Shown here: in pieces, positions 1 to 5,484 of the stretch
Layout: every line of letters begins with the position of its first letter
Position numbering within the stretch: the first letter of the stretch is position 1
Assembly (NCBI GenBank): GCA_039630445.1
Contig: JBCNVA010000050.1
Location: 1 to 16,335, forward strand
Direction of reading: 5' to 3'
DNA: 16,335 bases
From: HRBIN15 sp039630445
Lineage (GTDB): Bacteria; Armatimonadota; Fimbriimonadia; Fimbriimonadales; GBS-DC
The notes under the pieces: model-generated
The model's input: the letters and a program-made list of their open reading frames with translations, nothing else
Told to the model about the DNA's origin: nothing
The model's database searches: none
Made by a program: the position numbers and the translations under genes

Positions 1-345
1 CCCCAGTGCTGGGTGGATGGCAACTGTCCCAATCCTTTCAACACCAGCGGGTTCAATAACGGCTACTTCTACGACCCTGCCCGTACACGGGGACGCTCCA
101 GTTATTACTATCCGAACTATGACTGGGGCGCATTCCGCTACACAGGCTCCTCGCCCGAAGAGGCGAACCAGCTGGCAGCGGAGAACATGATTTGGGGACG
201 CTCCAGCGATACGCTGGACGATCGGGTACGCATCCTGCTGGACAACTACATGTACGAACAGCGCCACATCCAAGGCGGTCGTATCGCCACGATGGTGGTG
301 GTATATCCCAGTGGGGCGACCAAGGTCTGGAAGTGGCAGCAGTAA
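1..345 (+). CDS. 3' part of an unrecognised protein rich in Tyr, Trp and Cys
   Basis: The frame is open from the first base (reading PQCWVDGNC at the window edge) to TAA at 343-345, so the gene enters from upstream and only its last 114 residues are visible. A GTG at 13 could be taken as a start but has no ribosome-binding site and the frame continues upstream without a stop. The visible part is rich in aromatic residues (NNGYFYDP, RSSYYYPNYDWG) and ends in a short hydrophobic strand, ATMVVVYPSG, then KVWKWQQ. This composition would suit an extracellular or pilin-like protein, but I recognise no family and assign no function. A hairpin terminator follows 10 bp after the stop. Confidence 0.7.
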   Translation, partial: PQCWVDGNCPNPFNTSGFNNGYFYDPARTRGRSSYYYPNYDWGAFRYTGSSPEEANQLAAENMIWGRSSDTLDDRVRILLDNYMYEQRHIQGGRIATMVVVYPSGATKVWKWQQ

Positions 346-355
346 TCCCACCAAA

Positions 356-402
356 GCTCCATCGAGCAGGAATTTCCGACTCGATGGAGCATCATGCTTT
401 TT
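356..402 (+). terminator. Rho-independent-type terminator hairpin
   Basis: GCTCCATCGAG at 356-366 pairs perfectly with CTCGATGGAGC at 380-390 (11 bp, 13-nt loop). A short T-tract follows at 398-402 after a 7-nt gap. It sits 10 bp after the stop of the upstream gene and before the next start, so it probably ends that transcript. The gap before the T-run makes it less than ideal. Confidence 0.65.
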
Positions 403-416
403 GGGGAATAGTAGCG

Positions 417-665
417 ATGCTTAGGCAAGAGATACCGATGCCGGTGGCAATAGGAATTATCGTGGTAGTGCTGTTGGTGGCAGGCTTTTTCCTCTATCGC
501 GTGCTGTTTGCGCCTGCGCCTGCAGTAGGCGGCGCTTCGGAGTTTCGGACACCGCCACCTGAAGCCATCGTGCCGCCTCCGCCCGGCGCACCTGGTCCTG
601 GCATGCAAGCGCCTCCGGGCAGCCCCACCCAAGCACCACCAGCGGGGCAGGGCACAACATATTAA
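417..665 (+). CDS. Small single-pass membrane protein with Pro-rich tail
   Basis: An 82-residue protein from ATG 417: a short polar N-terminus (MLRQEIPMP), one strong transmembrane segment at about residues 9-29 (VAIGIIVVVLLVAGFFLYRV), then a Pro/Gly/Ala-rich tail (PPPPGAPGPG, AGQGTTY). The likely topology is N-in with the tail outside the cytoplasm. An upstream in-frame ATG at 384 lies inside the terminator stem, and ATG 438 is also possible; no ribosome-binding site is strong for any of them (GGGGA lies about 12 nt before 417). The family is unknown. The TAA stop at 663-665 is followed immediately by the left flanking 5-mer of repeat copy 1, so the repeat inserted just outside the gene. Confidence 0.55.
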   Translation: MLRQEIPMPVAIGIIVVVLLVAGFFLYRVLFAPAPAVGGASEFRTPPPEAIVPPPPGAPGPGMQAPPGSPTQAPPAGQGTTY

Positions 666-855
666 ATTAAAACCCAACTTGCTACCTGTCATTTTTGAGT
701 AGGTGAGGTTCCGCGCTTCGCTCGGAATGACAACGCTCCGCTCGGAATGACATGGCATTTTACACGGTAGCAACAGGGCGTTTTATGCGGCAGTGAACTT
801 GTCATTCCGAGCCGAAGGCGAGGAATCCCAGATAGGTGGCAAGTTGGGTTATTAA
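666..855 (-). repeat. MITE-like element, copy 1 (opposite orientation, 23 bp longer)
   Basis: The core at 671-850 (180 bp) begins AACCCAACTTGCTACCT and ends AGGTGGCAAGTTGGGTT, a near-perfect terminal inverted repeat. Both sides carry the same 5-mer ATTAA (666-670 and 851-855), which looks like a target-site duplication. Compared with copies 2 and 3 it is inverted and has a diverged tandem duplication of a 23-bp internal unit (753-775 and 776-798). The interior contains the TCATTCCGAGCG-type sequence in both orientations. No protein is encoded. It fills most of the gap between the small membrane protein and apgM. Confidence 0.8.
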
Positions 856-882
856 ACTGTTGGCAGGCACATAAAGCCCTGC

Positions 883-2073
883 TCATGCATTGATTAGCCA
901 CTCAATCAGGCGATGCCCCTCCTCCACCAAGGGGATGCCGGGAGTGTCCAGCACCGACTCGTCATAGGGCAGGCGATTCGTGCGCGGGTTCTGCGAATCG
1001 TACAGCAGAAACGGCACGGGTCCCTCTGCATGGGTGCGCTTGGCGATGGGCGTGAAATGATCGGGCACGACCATCAGGCGGAATGGCTGATTTTGCGCGC
1101 GTAGCCCGTCCACTACCTGCCCGATAATGTGGCGGTCAATCTGCTCAATCGCCCAGATTTTCGCTTCAATATCGCCGTGATGCCCCGCCTCGTCGGGTGC
1201 CTCGATATGGGTATAAACGAAGTCGTGCTTCTGCAGCATGCGTAGGGTGTATTCGCCTTTGGCGCGATAATCAGTATCCACATAGCCTGTGGCGCCAGGC
1301 ACGGTGGGCGTCTCCAGTCCCGCCAGCACGCCCAGTCCTTTCACCAGATCGACAGCCGCCACTACGGCGCCCGTGATGCCCCACTTGAGGCTGAACGGCT
1401 CCAGATGCGGGGCGCGTCCCTGACCCCAGAACCAGACCATGTTGGCGGGCAGTTTGCCCTCATCACGCCGACGCTGATTGATGGGATGCGAATCGAGCAG
1501 TTCAAATGAATCCTCCGTCAGCTGGCGTAGGGTTTGCTCGCCGTCGCCACGCGGCAAGTGCGCCCGCAACGGTTGCCCAACTATCTCGTGCGGGGGCGTG
1601 CAAACAAGCTCGGTGGGTCCGTCGCTCCAGCGCATCACATGGCGATACCCGACACCCGCAAAGAAATGGATGCGCGGCGTGCTAAGCTTTTCCTCCAGCA
1701 GCATGATCAGCTGGCGTGCCTCATCGGTGGGGATGCCGCCCCCGCTGTGGTCGAGCAGAATCTCACCGTCGGTGCTAATCAGCGAGCAGCGGAAGGCGAC
1801 ATCGCGCGGGTCTAACGGCACACCCATCGCGGCTGCCTCCAGCGGACCGCGCCCCGTGTAGTGCAGGCGGGGATCATAGCCCAGCAGCGCCATGTTCGCC
1901 ACATCGCTGCCCGGATACATGCCCGGTGGCACGGTCTGCACCGCGCCAATCAGCGATTCACGCGCCAGCGCATCCAAATAGGGTGTGTTTGCCGCCATCA
2001 GCGGGGTACGCCCCTCCAGCTCAGGCAGACCCCAATCTGCCATCCCATCAGGCACAATCAATACGAACTTCAT
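883..2073 (-). CDS. apgM: 2,3-bisphosphoglycerate-independent phosphoglycerate mutase, archaeal (ApgM) type
   Basis: A 396-aa member of the alkaline-phosphatase-like superfamily that interconverts 3- and 2-phosphoglycerate; bacterial members have also been proposed to act as a homoserine kinase. Visible signatures are KFVLIVPDGMADW at the N-terminus (metal-binding Asp9), YPGSDVANMALLGYDP with the phospho-accepting Ser56, EAPDEAGHHGD at 291-301, VPDHFTP (Asp338, His339) and RTHAEGPVPF (His348). The length is usual for the family, so it looks complete. I chose ATG 2073 because the frame's first start is a TTG at 2082 and the family begins with the MKF(V/I)L strand. There is no strong ribosome-binding site. 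The mutase role and the homoserine kinase role cannot be separated from sequence; no thr genes lie nearby. Confidence 0.88.
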   Translation of the reverse strand: MKFVLIVPDGMADWGLPELEGRTPLMAANTPYLDALARESLIGAVQTVPPGMYPGSDVANMALLGYDPRLHYTGRGPLEAAAMGVPLDPRDVAFRCSLISTDGEILLDHSGGGIPTDEARQLIMLLEEKLSTPRIHFFAGVGYRHVMRWSDGPTELVCTPPHEIVGQPLRAHLPRGDGEQTLRQLTEDSFELLDSHPINQRRRDEGKLPANMVWFWGQGRAPHLEPFSLKWGITGAVVAAVDLVKGLGVLAGLETPTVPGATGYVDTDYRAKGEYTLRMLQKHDFVYTHIEAPDEAGHHGDIEAKIWAIEQIDRHIIGQVVDGLRAQNQPFRLMVVPDHFTPIAKRTHAEGPVPFLLYDSQNPRTNRLPYDESVLDTPGIPLVEEGHRLIEWLINA

Positions 2074-2129
2074 CGCGTGCAATCGGATGCAGCGTTACCA
2101 CCTCATCAGGTGAGTCCGCGTACAGTGCA

Positions 2130-2138
2130 ATTATACCA
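2130..2138 (-). promoter_or_regulatory. Extended -10 promoter for apgM
   Basis: On the minus strand the sequence reads TTGGTATAATTG, a consensus TATAAT with an upstream TG one base away (extended -10). No good -35 is seen at 15-18 bp, which fits extended -10 promoters. The box lies 57 nt upstream of the apgM start. Confidence 0.45.
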
Positions 2139-2172
2139 ATTGGCAGAGCAGACACCGTGATGTCATCGGCAA

Positions 2173-2223
2173 GACACCGACGCTACGAACGCACCCTATG
2201 TAGCGTCGGCGTCCCCGCCGACG
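2173..2223. repeat. Two overlapping, mutually exclusive hairpins
   Basis: CCGACGCTAC (2177-2186) pairs with GTAGCGTCGG (2200-2209), extended by GAC/GTC beyond one mismatch. The right arm also forms the left arm of a second perfect hairpin, CGTCGGCG (2204-2211) with CGCCGACG (2216-2223) and a 4-nt loop. It lies between apgM and repeat copy 2, upstream of the apgM -10 box, so it is probably a dispersed palindromic repeat and not a leader attenuator. Confidence 0.55.
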
Positions 2224-2250
2224 ATAACGACACTTGAAATGGTGAGTGGT

Positions 2251-2417
2251 ATAATAACCCAAGTTGCTACCTATCCGAGATTCCTCGCCTTCGGCTCGGA
2301 ATGACAAGCGCCTTGCCGCGTAAAAAGCCGTGTCATTCCGAGCGGAGCGTTGTCATTCCGAGCGAAGCGAGGAACCTCACCTGCTCAAAGGCAACAGGTA
2401 GCAACTTGGGTTATTAT
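2251..2417 (+). repeat. MITE-like element, copy 2
   Basis: Terminal inverted repeats are perfect over 24 bp (2249-2272 and 2396-2419; each contains AACCCAAGTTGCTACCT or its complement). The core is 2256-2412, 157 bp, the same length and orientation as copy 3. Flanking 5-mers are ATAAT (left) and ATTAT (right), differing at one base. The interior has two tandem 20-bp copies of a TTGTCATTCCGAGCGnAGCG unit and one inverted copy. It occupies the divergent interval between apgM and the methyltransferase, and its right end may supply part of the methyltransferase promoter. Confidence 0.82.
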
Positions 2418-2435
2418 ACTTTTTCAGGGTATACT
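2406..2435 (+). promoter_or_regulatory. Possible methyltransferase promoter, half inside repeat copy 2
   Basis: TATACT at 2430-2435 matches the -10 consensus at 5 of 6 positions. TTGGGT at 2406-2411, inside the terminal repeat of copy 2, lies 18 bp upstream but matches the -35 at only 3 of 6. A second TATACT spans the repeat edge at 2415-2420. If used, the mobile element contributes to expression of the gene. This is inferred from sequence only. Confidence 0.3.
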
Positions 2436-2436
2436 T

Positions 2437-2453
2437 CCCTGCTTGGCAGGGGG
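2437..2453 (+). promoter_or_regulatory. Hairpin covering the methyltransferase ribosome-binding site
   Basis: CCCTGC (2437-2442) pairs with GCAGGG (2446-2451) around a TTG loop, and the 3' arm is the only purine-rich ribosome-binding site before ATG 2463 (AGGGGG, 9-nt spacing). Pairing would hide that site from the ribosome. The same CCCTGC/GCAGGG pairing precedes the hydrolase gene at 7808. Confidence 0.4.
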
Positions 2454-2462
2454 ATGACAGGC

Positions 2463-3275
2463 ATGGCTCACCGTGAACCCTTGAACGACCTAGACCTGAC
2501 GCGATGGAGGGAATACAACGACCTCCTCACCGACAGCCTCTGGCTGCTGGGCAGGCGTGACAATAACGGCGTCCACTCGCCCGAATACTGGGGCAACTTC
2601 GTGCCTCAGATCCCGAATCAGGCGATACGCCGCTTCACAAGGCGCGGCGAGCTGGTCATCGACCCGTTCATGGGGCTGGGCACGACCCTAATCGAAGCGG
2701 TGCAGTTGGGACGATATGGCATCGGGATTGATCTGAAGCCAGAATGCGTGCACGAGGTGCGTCAGCGGCTTCTGCGAGTCGATGACAGCTCCACCCGATG
2801 GGCAATCCTTGAGGGCAACAGCTGCGCGCCCGAAACCGCCGAACGGGTGTGCCAGCAAATGCGCATGTGGGGCTTCACGCAGGCACATCTGCTGATTCTC
2901 CACCCGCCCTACCATGATATTATCCGTTTTAGCAATGATCCGCAAGACCTCTCAAACGCCTCCAGCGAGGAAGCCTTTCTGGAGCGGTTCGAGCAGGCGG
3001 TGAAAAACTTTGCGCCCATGCTGGCAACGGGGCGATTTTTGGTGCTGGTGATTGGGGACAAGTACACGCGCGGCGAATGGATCCCGCTGGGTTTCTATGC
3101 GATGGAGCGCGTGCTGCGAAACGGCTTTCGGCTGAAAAGTATCTGCGTGAAGGATATTCAGGAGAATCGAGGCAAACGCGGGCAGCATCATCTGTGGCGC
3201 TATCGCGCCCTAAGGCACAATTTCTATGTGTTCAAGCACGAGTATGTGATGTTTTTTGAGAAGGTAAAAGGCTGA
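2463..3275 (+). CDS. Orphan N4-cytosine/N6-adenine-type DNA methyltransferase
   Basis: A 270-aa SAM-dependent methylase. The SAM-binding motif I, VIDPFMGLGTTLIEA (residues 65-79), follows a GVHSPEYWGNFVPQIPNQAIRRF region typical of this group. The catalytic motif IV is HPPY at 147-150 (LLILHPPYHDII). Motif I before motif IV excludes the beta class. HPPY in place of DPPY or SPPY still fits amino-methylases, but which base is methylated cannot be told. No endonuclease or specificity gene is adjacent, so it is a solitary methylase. The open frame extends upstream to 2301, but that part is translated repeat (HSERSVVIPSEARNL), so I reject it. ATG 2454 has GGGGG abutting it; ATG 2463 has better spacing. 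A role on RNA is less likely but not excluded. Confidence 0.8.
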   Translation: MAHREPLNDLDLTRWREYNDLLTDSLWLLGRRDNNGVHSPEYWGNFVPQIPNQAIRRFTRRGELVIDPFMGLGTTLIEAVQLGRYGIGIDLKPECVHEVRQRLLRVDDSSTRWAILEGNSCAPETAERVCQQMRMWGFTQAHLLILHPPYHDIIRFSNDPQDLSNASSEEAFLERFEQAVKNFAPMLATGRFLVLVIGDKYTRGEWIPLGFYAMERVLRNGFRLKSICVKDIQENRGKRGQHHLWRYRALRHNFYVFKHEYVMFFEKVKG

Positions 3276-3283
3276 GATTTTTG

Positions 3284-3354
3284 GGCGAATGGCGAAATAG
3301 CGAAATGGCGAATCTTAAAAACTACTTCGCCACTTCGCTATTCGCCACTTCGCC
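3284..3354. terminator. 29-bp inverted repeat between convergent genes, probable bidirectional terminator
   Basis: The left arm 3284-3312 and right arm 3326-3354 are near-perfect reverse complements, differing only by one-base indels and A/G changes, with a 13-nt AT-rich loop. Each arm is built from repeats of GGCGAA / TTCGCC. It lies between the methyltransferase stop (3275) and the stop of the convergent dockerin-like gene (3367), where transcripts from both sides would meet. It may also be a dispersed palindromic repeat. Confidence 0.6.
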
Positions 3355-3366
3355 TTTGCAGAGGGT

Positions 3367-3786
3367 TCAGCACCCGCTGCCGAAGTTGAACAGCACAATC
3401 AACAGGTCGGCGTCGTCCACCAGAGCATCGCAATTCACATCGGCAGGGTTGGAACCCGACGCCCCGAACGCAAACAGCACCTGCAATAGGTCGGCATCGT
3501 CCACACAGCCATTCCTATCCACATCCCCATTCGTGGGGATGCAGGCGGGCGCTGTGAACCAGAAGCCGCCCGTGAGGCTGAATGGGCCGCCCGTGAGGGC
3601 GTCGCTGGCGTCGGGCTGCCCGACCGTGCCGCCAAGGGTGAAGGTTCCACCTGTGGCGAAGGTGATGCCGCCGCCGTCAATCGTGCCCCAGCTAAGGTCA
3701 TACCCGCCACCCGATTGGGCATTCGCGAGTGTCAAGCTCAGCAGCGCAAGGGCTGCAATGCTCATTCGTTTCAGCACAGTTTTCAT
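3367..3786 (-). CDS. Small secreted protein with two dockerin-like calcium-binding repeats
   Basis: A 139-aa protein with a clear signal peptide (MKTVLKRMSIAALALLSLTLANA, cleavage after residue 23). A middle domain, LSWGTIDGGG...FTLGGTVGQPDAS...FSLTGGFWF, spans about residues 31-77 and is a type I have seen in planctomycete and Armatimonadota secreted proteins. The C-terminus has two copies of a dockerin/EF-hand-like repeat: GDVDRNGCVDDADLLQVLF (87-105) and ADVNCDALVDDADLLIVLF (115-133), with Asp/Asn at calcium-binding positions. It ends FGSGC. The start is ATG 3786, with AGGAGGAGG 7 nt upstream; the TTG two codons earlier is too close to that site. It follows the protease gene on the same strand, after 96 bp of hairpin-rich spacer. 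Whether it docks to a cohesin is unknown; no cohesin is in the window. Confidence 0.82.
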   Translation of the reverse strand: MKTVLKRMSIAALALLSLTLANAQSGGGYDLSWGTIDGGGITFATGGTFTLGGTVGQPDASDALTGGPFSLTGGFWFTAPACIPTNGDVDRNGCVDDADLLQVLFAFGASGSNPADVNCDALVDDADLLIVLFNFGSGC

Positions 3787-3811
3787 CGCCAAGCCTCCTC
3801 CTGTCTACTTT

Positions 3812-3835
3812 GGGGCAGACACGGGGGTCTGCCCC
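3812..3835. repeat. 9-bp perfect hairpin
   Basis: GGGGCAGAC (3812-3820) pairs with GTCTGCCCC (3827-3835) around a 6-nt loop. It sits in the spacer between the protease and the dockerin-like gene, just upstream of the latter's ribosome-binding site. No T-tract follows on either strand. It could be a transcript-processing or pausing signal, or a dispersed repeat. Confidence 0.5.
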
Positions 3836-3841
3836 TACTCT

Positions 3842-3868
3842 CCCCTCTCCCACGCTGTGGGAGAGGGG
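3842..3868. repeat. 12-bp perfect hairpin of the CCCTCTCCC type
   Basis: CCCCTCTCCCAC (3842-3853) pairs with GTGGGAGAGGGG (3857-3868) around a 3-nt loop, followed by CTGGGGGTGAGGG. This sequence type recurs as an extragenic palindrome in many unrelated bacteria. It lies directly after the protease stop at 3883 (minus strand) and could protect the 3' end of that message. Confidence 0.6.
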
Positions 3869-3882
3869 CTGGGGGTGAGGGC

Positions 3883-5472
3883 TTACGGCGCGCCGATGCG
3901 CACCACGCCCGAGGTCCCGCTGCGTTCCAAGCGCATCGGACGCCAGAGACGGAACCGCTCGTTGTAGTTACCCGGCGCGATGAGTACCGTACCGCCAGTT
4001 GGCACGCAGAATGTGCCTTCATACACCGTGTTGAACGGATTGGCAGAAGTGCCGCGCTCGGTATTGCCGCCATTTCCGGGATCGCCGCTGACCGCAAGGT
4101 TCACATAGGTCGGGTTCGCCATGTTGGACAGATACCACTGCACGATGGGGAACGCCACATCGAACCGACCGTAGAAGCCCAGCGCGTTCGGGCTTGGTGG
4201 ACAGCACTTCGGGTCGACTAGAATACAGCTCGTGGCACATGAGGCGGTTCCCCGCACACGGTTGGCGCTGTCAAGAAGCGCCGAGCCGGAGCTGCCCTGG
4301 CGAATGGTGGAGTTTGTCCAGCGCACCTGCCAGGTTTGCGAGCCGCCCACCGCACCACAGGTTGTATCACCTGTTTTTTGGGCAAACGCCACGCGCATAT
4401 ACGCCCCACCCGGCGGCGCAGGCGACATCGGATGTGAAATCGCCGTCAGCGTCGTGCCGCCTGAGACATACGCAGTATCCCAGCCCAGATAGACCTCCGC
4501 CGCCGTCGGCTGGTATGACCCCAGCAGGCTCCAGTCGCTGCCCTGATGCTGCTTCAGCAGCAGTGAGCCGTTGCTGCGCGGCAGAGTGTTCGGGTTGGGA
4601 GGCGTCCCGTTACAACTCGGGGTGAAGTAGTCCCACACGAACACCGTTGCGTTCGCATCGGTTTGGGTACCCACACAGTGGCGTGCGGTCATCACGATGG
4701 GGGCAGGAGTGCCTGTATCCGCGGGATTGCGCCCAATCGCCGCTCCAGAACAGAAGCCCGATACAGACCCACCGCTAATGAATCCCAGCATGCAGACTGC
4801 AAGCGCTGCCGAGTTGCGCAGGTCGGGATAGCAGCTTACATCGTTCAGGGGACATCCCGAAGTCGGCTCAAAGTCGCTCTGCACAATCCCAGGACCTGCA
4901 AAGTGATACGCAATCGCCGTGATGTCGGGGATAAAGGGCTTCTCCACCCAATCAGGCACGAAAAACTCCAGCCCAATCTGGTTGCCAAAGATAATCGTCG
5001 TCCACCAGTCGCCCTTTTCGTCCCAGATTGGCAGGTCCACAGGAAACGCATAGCCTCCAACAGGGTCAAACACGCGCAGCTGCACCTCAGGCTCCCAGCG
5101 TCCACCCGAGAAGCGCACGCGCAGCGCCTTCGCGCCCTGCGAACGCAGCACCAGCACGCCTACCTGCCCCCGCGTGCCTGCGCCGTCGTCATAGCGCGTC
5201 CAGCGAATATCCTGCACAAGGTTAGGCGGTGCGGGCGCCACATACCCCGCCACGAAGAAGGGACGGTTGTAGCCTTCCCAATCGGGCGGTGGGGTGACAG
5301 TGGCGGGCAGGTCGATCACCCGCGCGGGCGCGTTGGGGGCAAGGCGTTTGGTGGGTGGCTGGGCAAGTGGCGTGCGCTTATCTACCACGACGGGATCGGC
5401 GAACTCACCTTCCTGCGCCGTGCCAAAGCTTATCAGCAGGGCAAAGCACCCCGCAAGCCAGCCGCGTTTCAT
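3883..5472 (-). CDS. Secreted trypsin-like serine protease with C-terminal beta-helix-type segment
   Basis: A 529-aa protein with a signal peptide (MKRGWLAGCFALLISFGTAQ). Residues 60-230 hold a beta-rich N-terminal region of unknown family. The chymotrypsin-fold catalytic triad is visible: His265 in MTARHCVG, Asp313 in GSDWSLLG and Ser395 in QGSSGSALL. Cys pairs around residues 227/241 and 412-424 suggest disulfides, as in lysyl-endopeptidase-like enzymes. After the protease domain, residues 464-529 (GDPGNGGNTERGTSANPF ... GGTVLIAPGNYNE ... RPMRLE) look like the first coils of a pectate-lyase-type beta-helix and then the protein ends. The start ATG has a consensus ribosome-binding site, AAGGAGGTG, partly formed by the stop codon of the upstream gene 12 bp away, so the two are in one operon. 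Substrate unknown. Confidence 0.85.
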   Translation of the reverse strand: MKRGWLAGCFALLISFGTAQEGEFADPVVVDKRTPLAQPPTKRLAPNAPARVIDLPATVTPPPDWEGYNRPFFVAGYVAPAPPNLVQDIRWTRYDDGAGTRGQVGVLVLRSQGAKALRVRFSGGRWEPEVQLRVFDPVGGYAFPVDLPIWDEKGDWWTTIIFGNQIGLEFFVPDWVEKPFIPDITAIAYHFAGPGIVQSDFEPTSGCPLNDVSCYPDLRNSAALAVCMLGFISGGSVSGFCSGAAIGRNPADTGTPAPIVMTARHCVGTQTDANATVFVWDYFTPSCNGTPPNPNTLPRSNGSLLLKQHQGSDWSLLGSYQPTAAEVYLGWDTAYVSGGTTLTAISHPMSPAPPGGAYMRVAFAQKTGDTTCGAVGGSQTWQVRWTNSTIRQGSSGSALLDSANRVRGTASCATSCILVDPKCCPPSPNALGFYGRFDVAFPIVQWYLSNMANPTYVNLAVSGDPGNGGNTERGTSANPFNTVYEGTFCVPTGGTVLIAPGNYNERFRLWRPMRLERSGTSGVVRIGAP

Positions 5473-5484
5473 CGTCGCACCTCC

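Noticed and set aside
246..773. 175-codon minus-strand open frame over the small membrane protein and repeat copy 1
   Set aside because: It runs antisense to two better-supported genes and its N-terminal part is repeat sequence; composition is Arg/His/Cys-rich as in GC-rich shadow frames.
2173..2223. Attenuator or riboswitch for apgM
   Set aside because: The hairpins lie upstream of the best -10 box at 2130-2135, so a transcript from that promoter would not include them.
2249..2419. IS630-type element with TA target duplication
   Set aside because: The TA next to the ends is not shared by all copies; a 5-bp AT-rich duplication fits copies 1 and 3 exactly, and no transposase is encoded.
2301..2462. 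N-terminal extension of the methyltransferase reading frame back to 2301
   Set aside because: The extension is translated repeat copy 2 (HSERSVVIPSEARNL type), a familiar false coding sequence; the methylase domain and usable start codons begin at 2454/2463.
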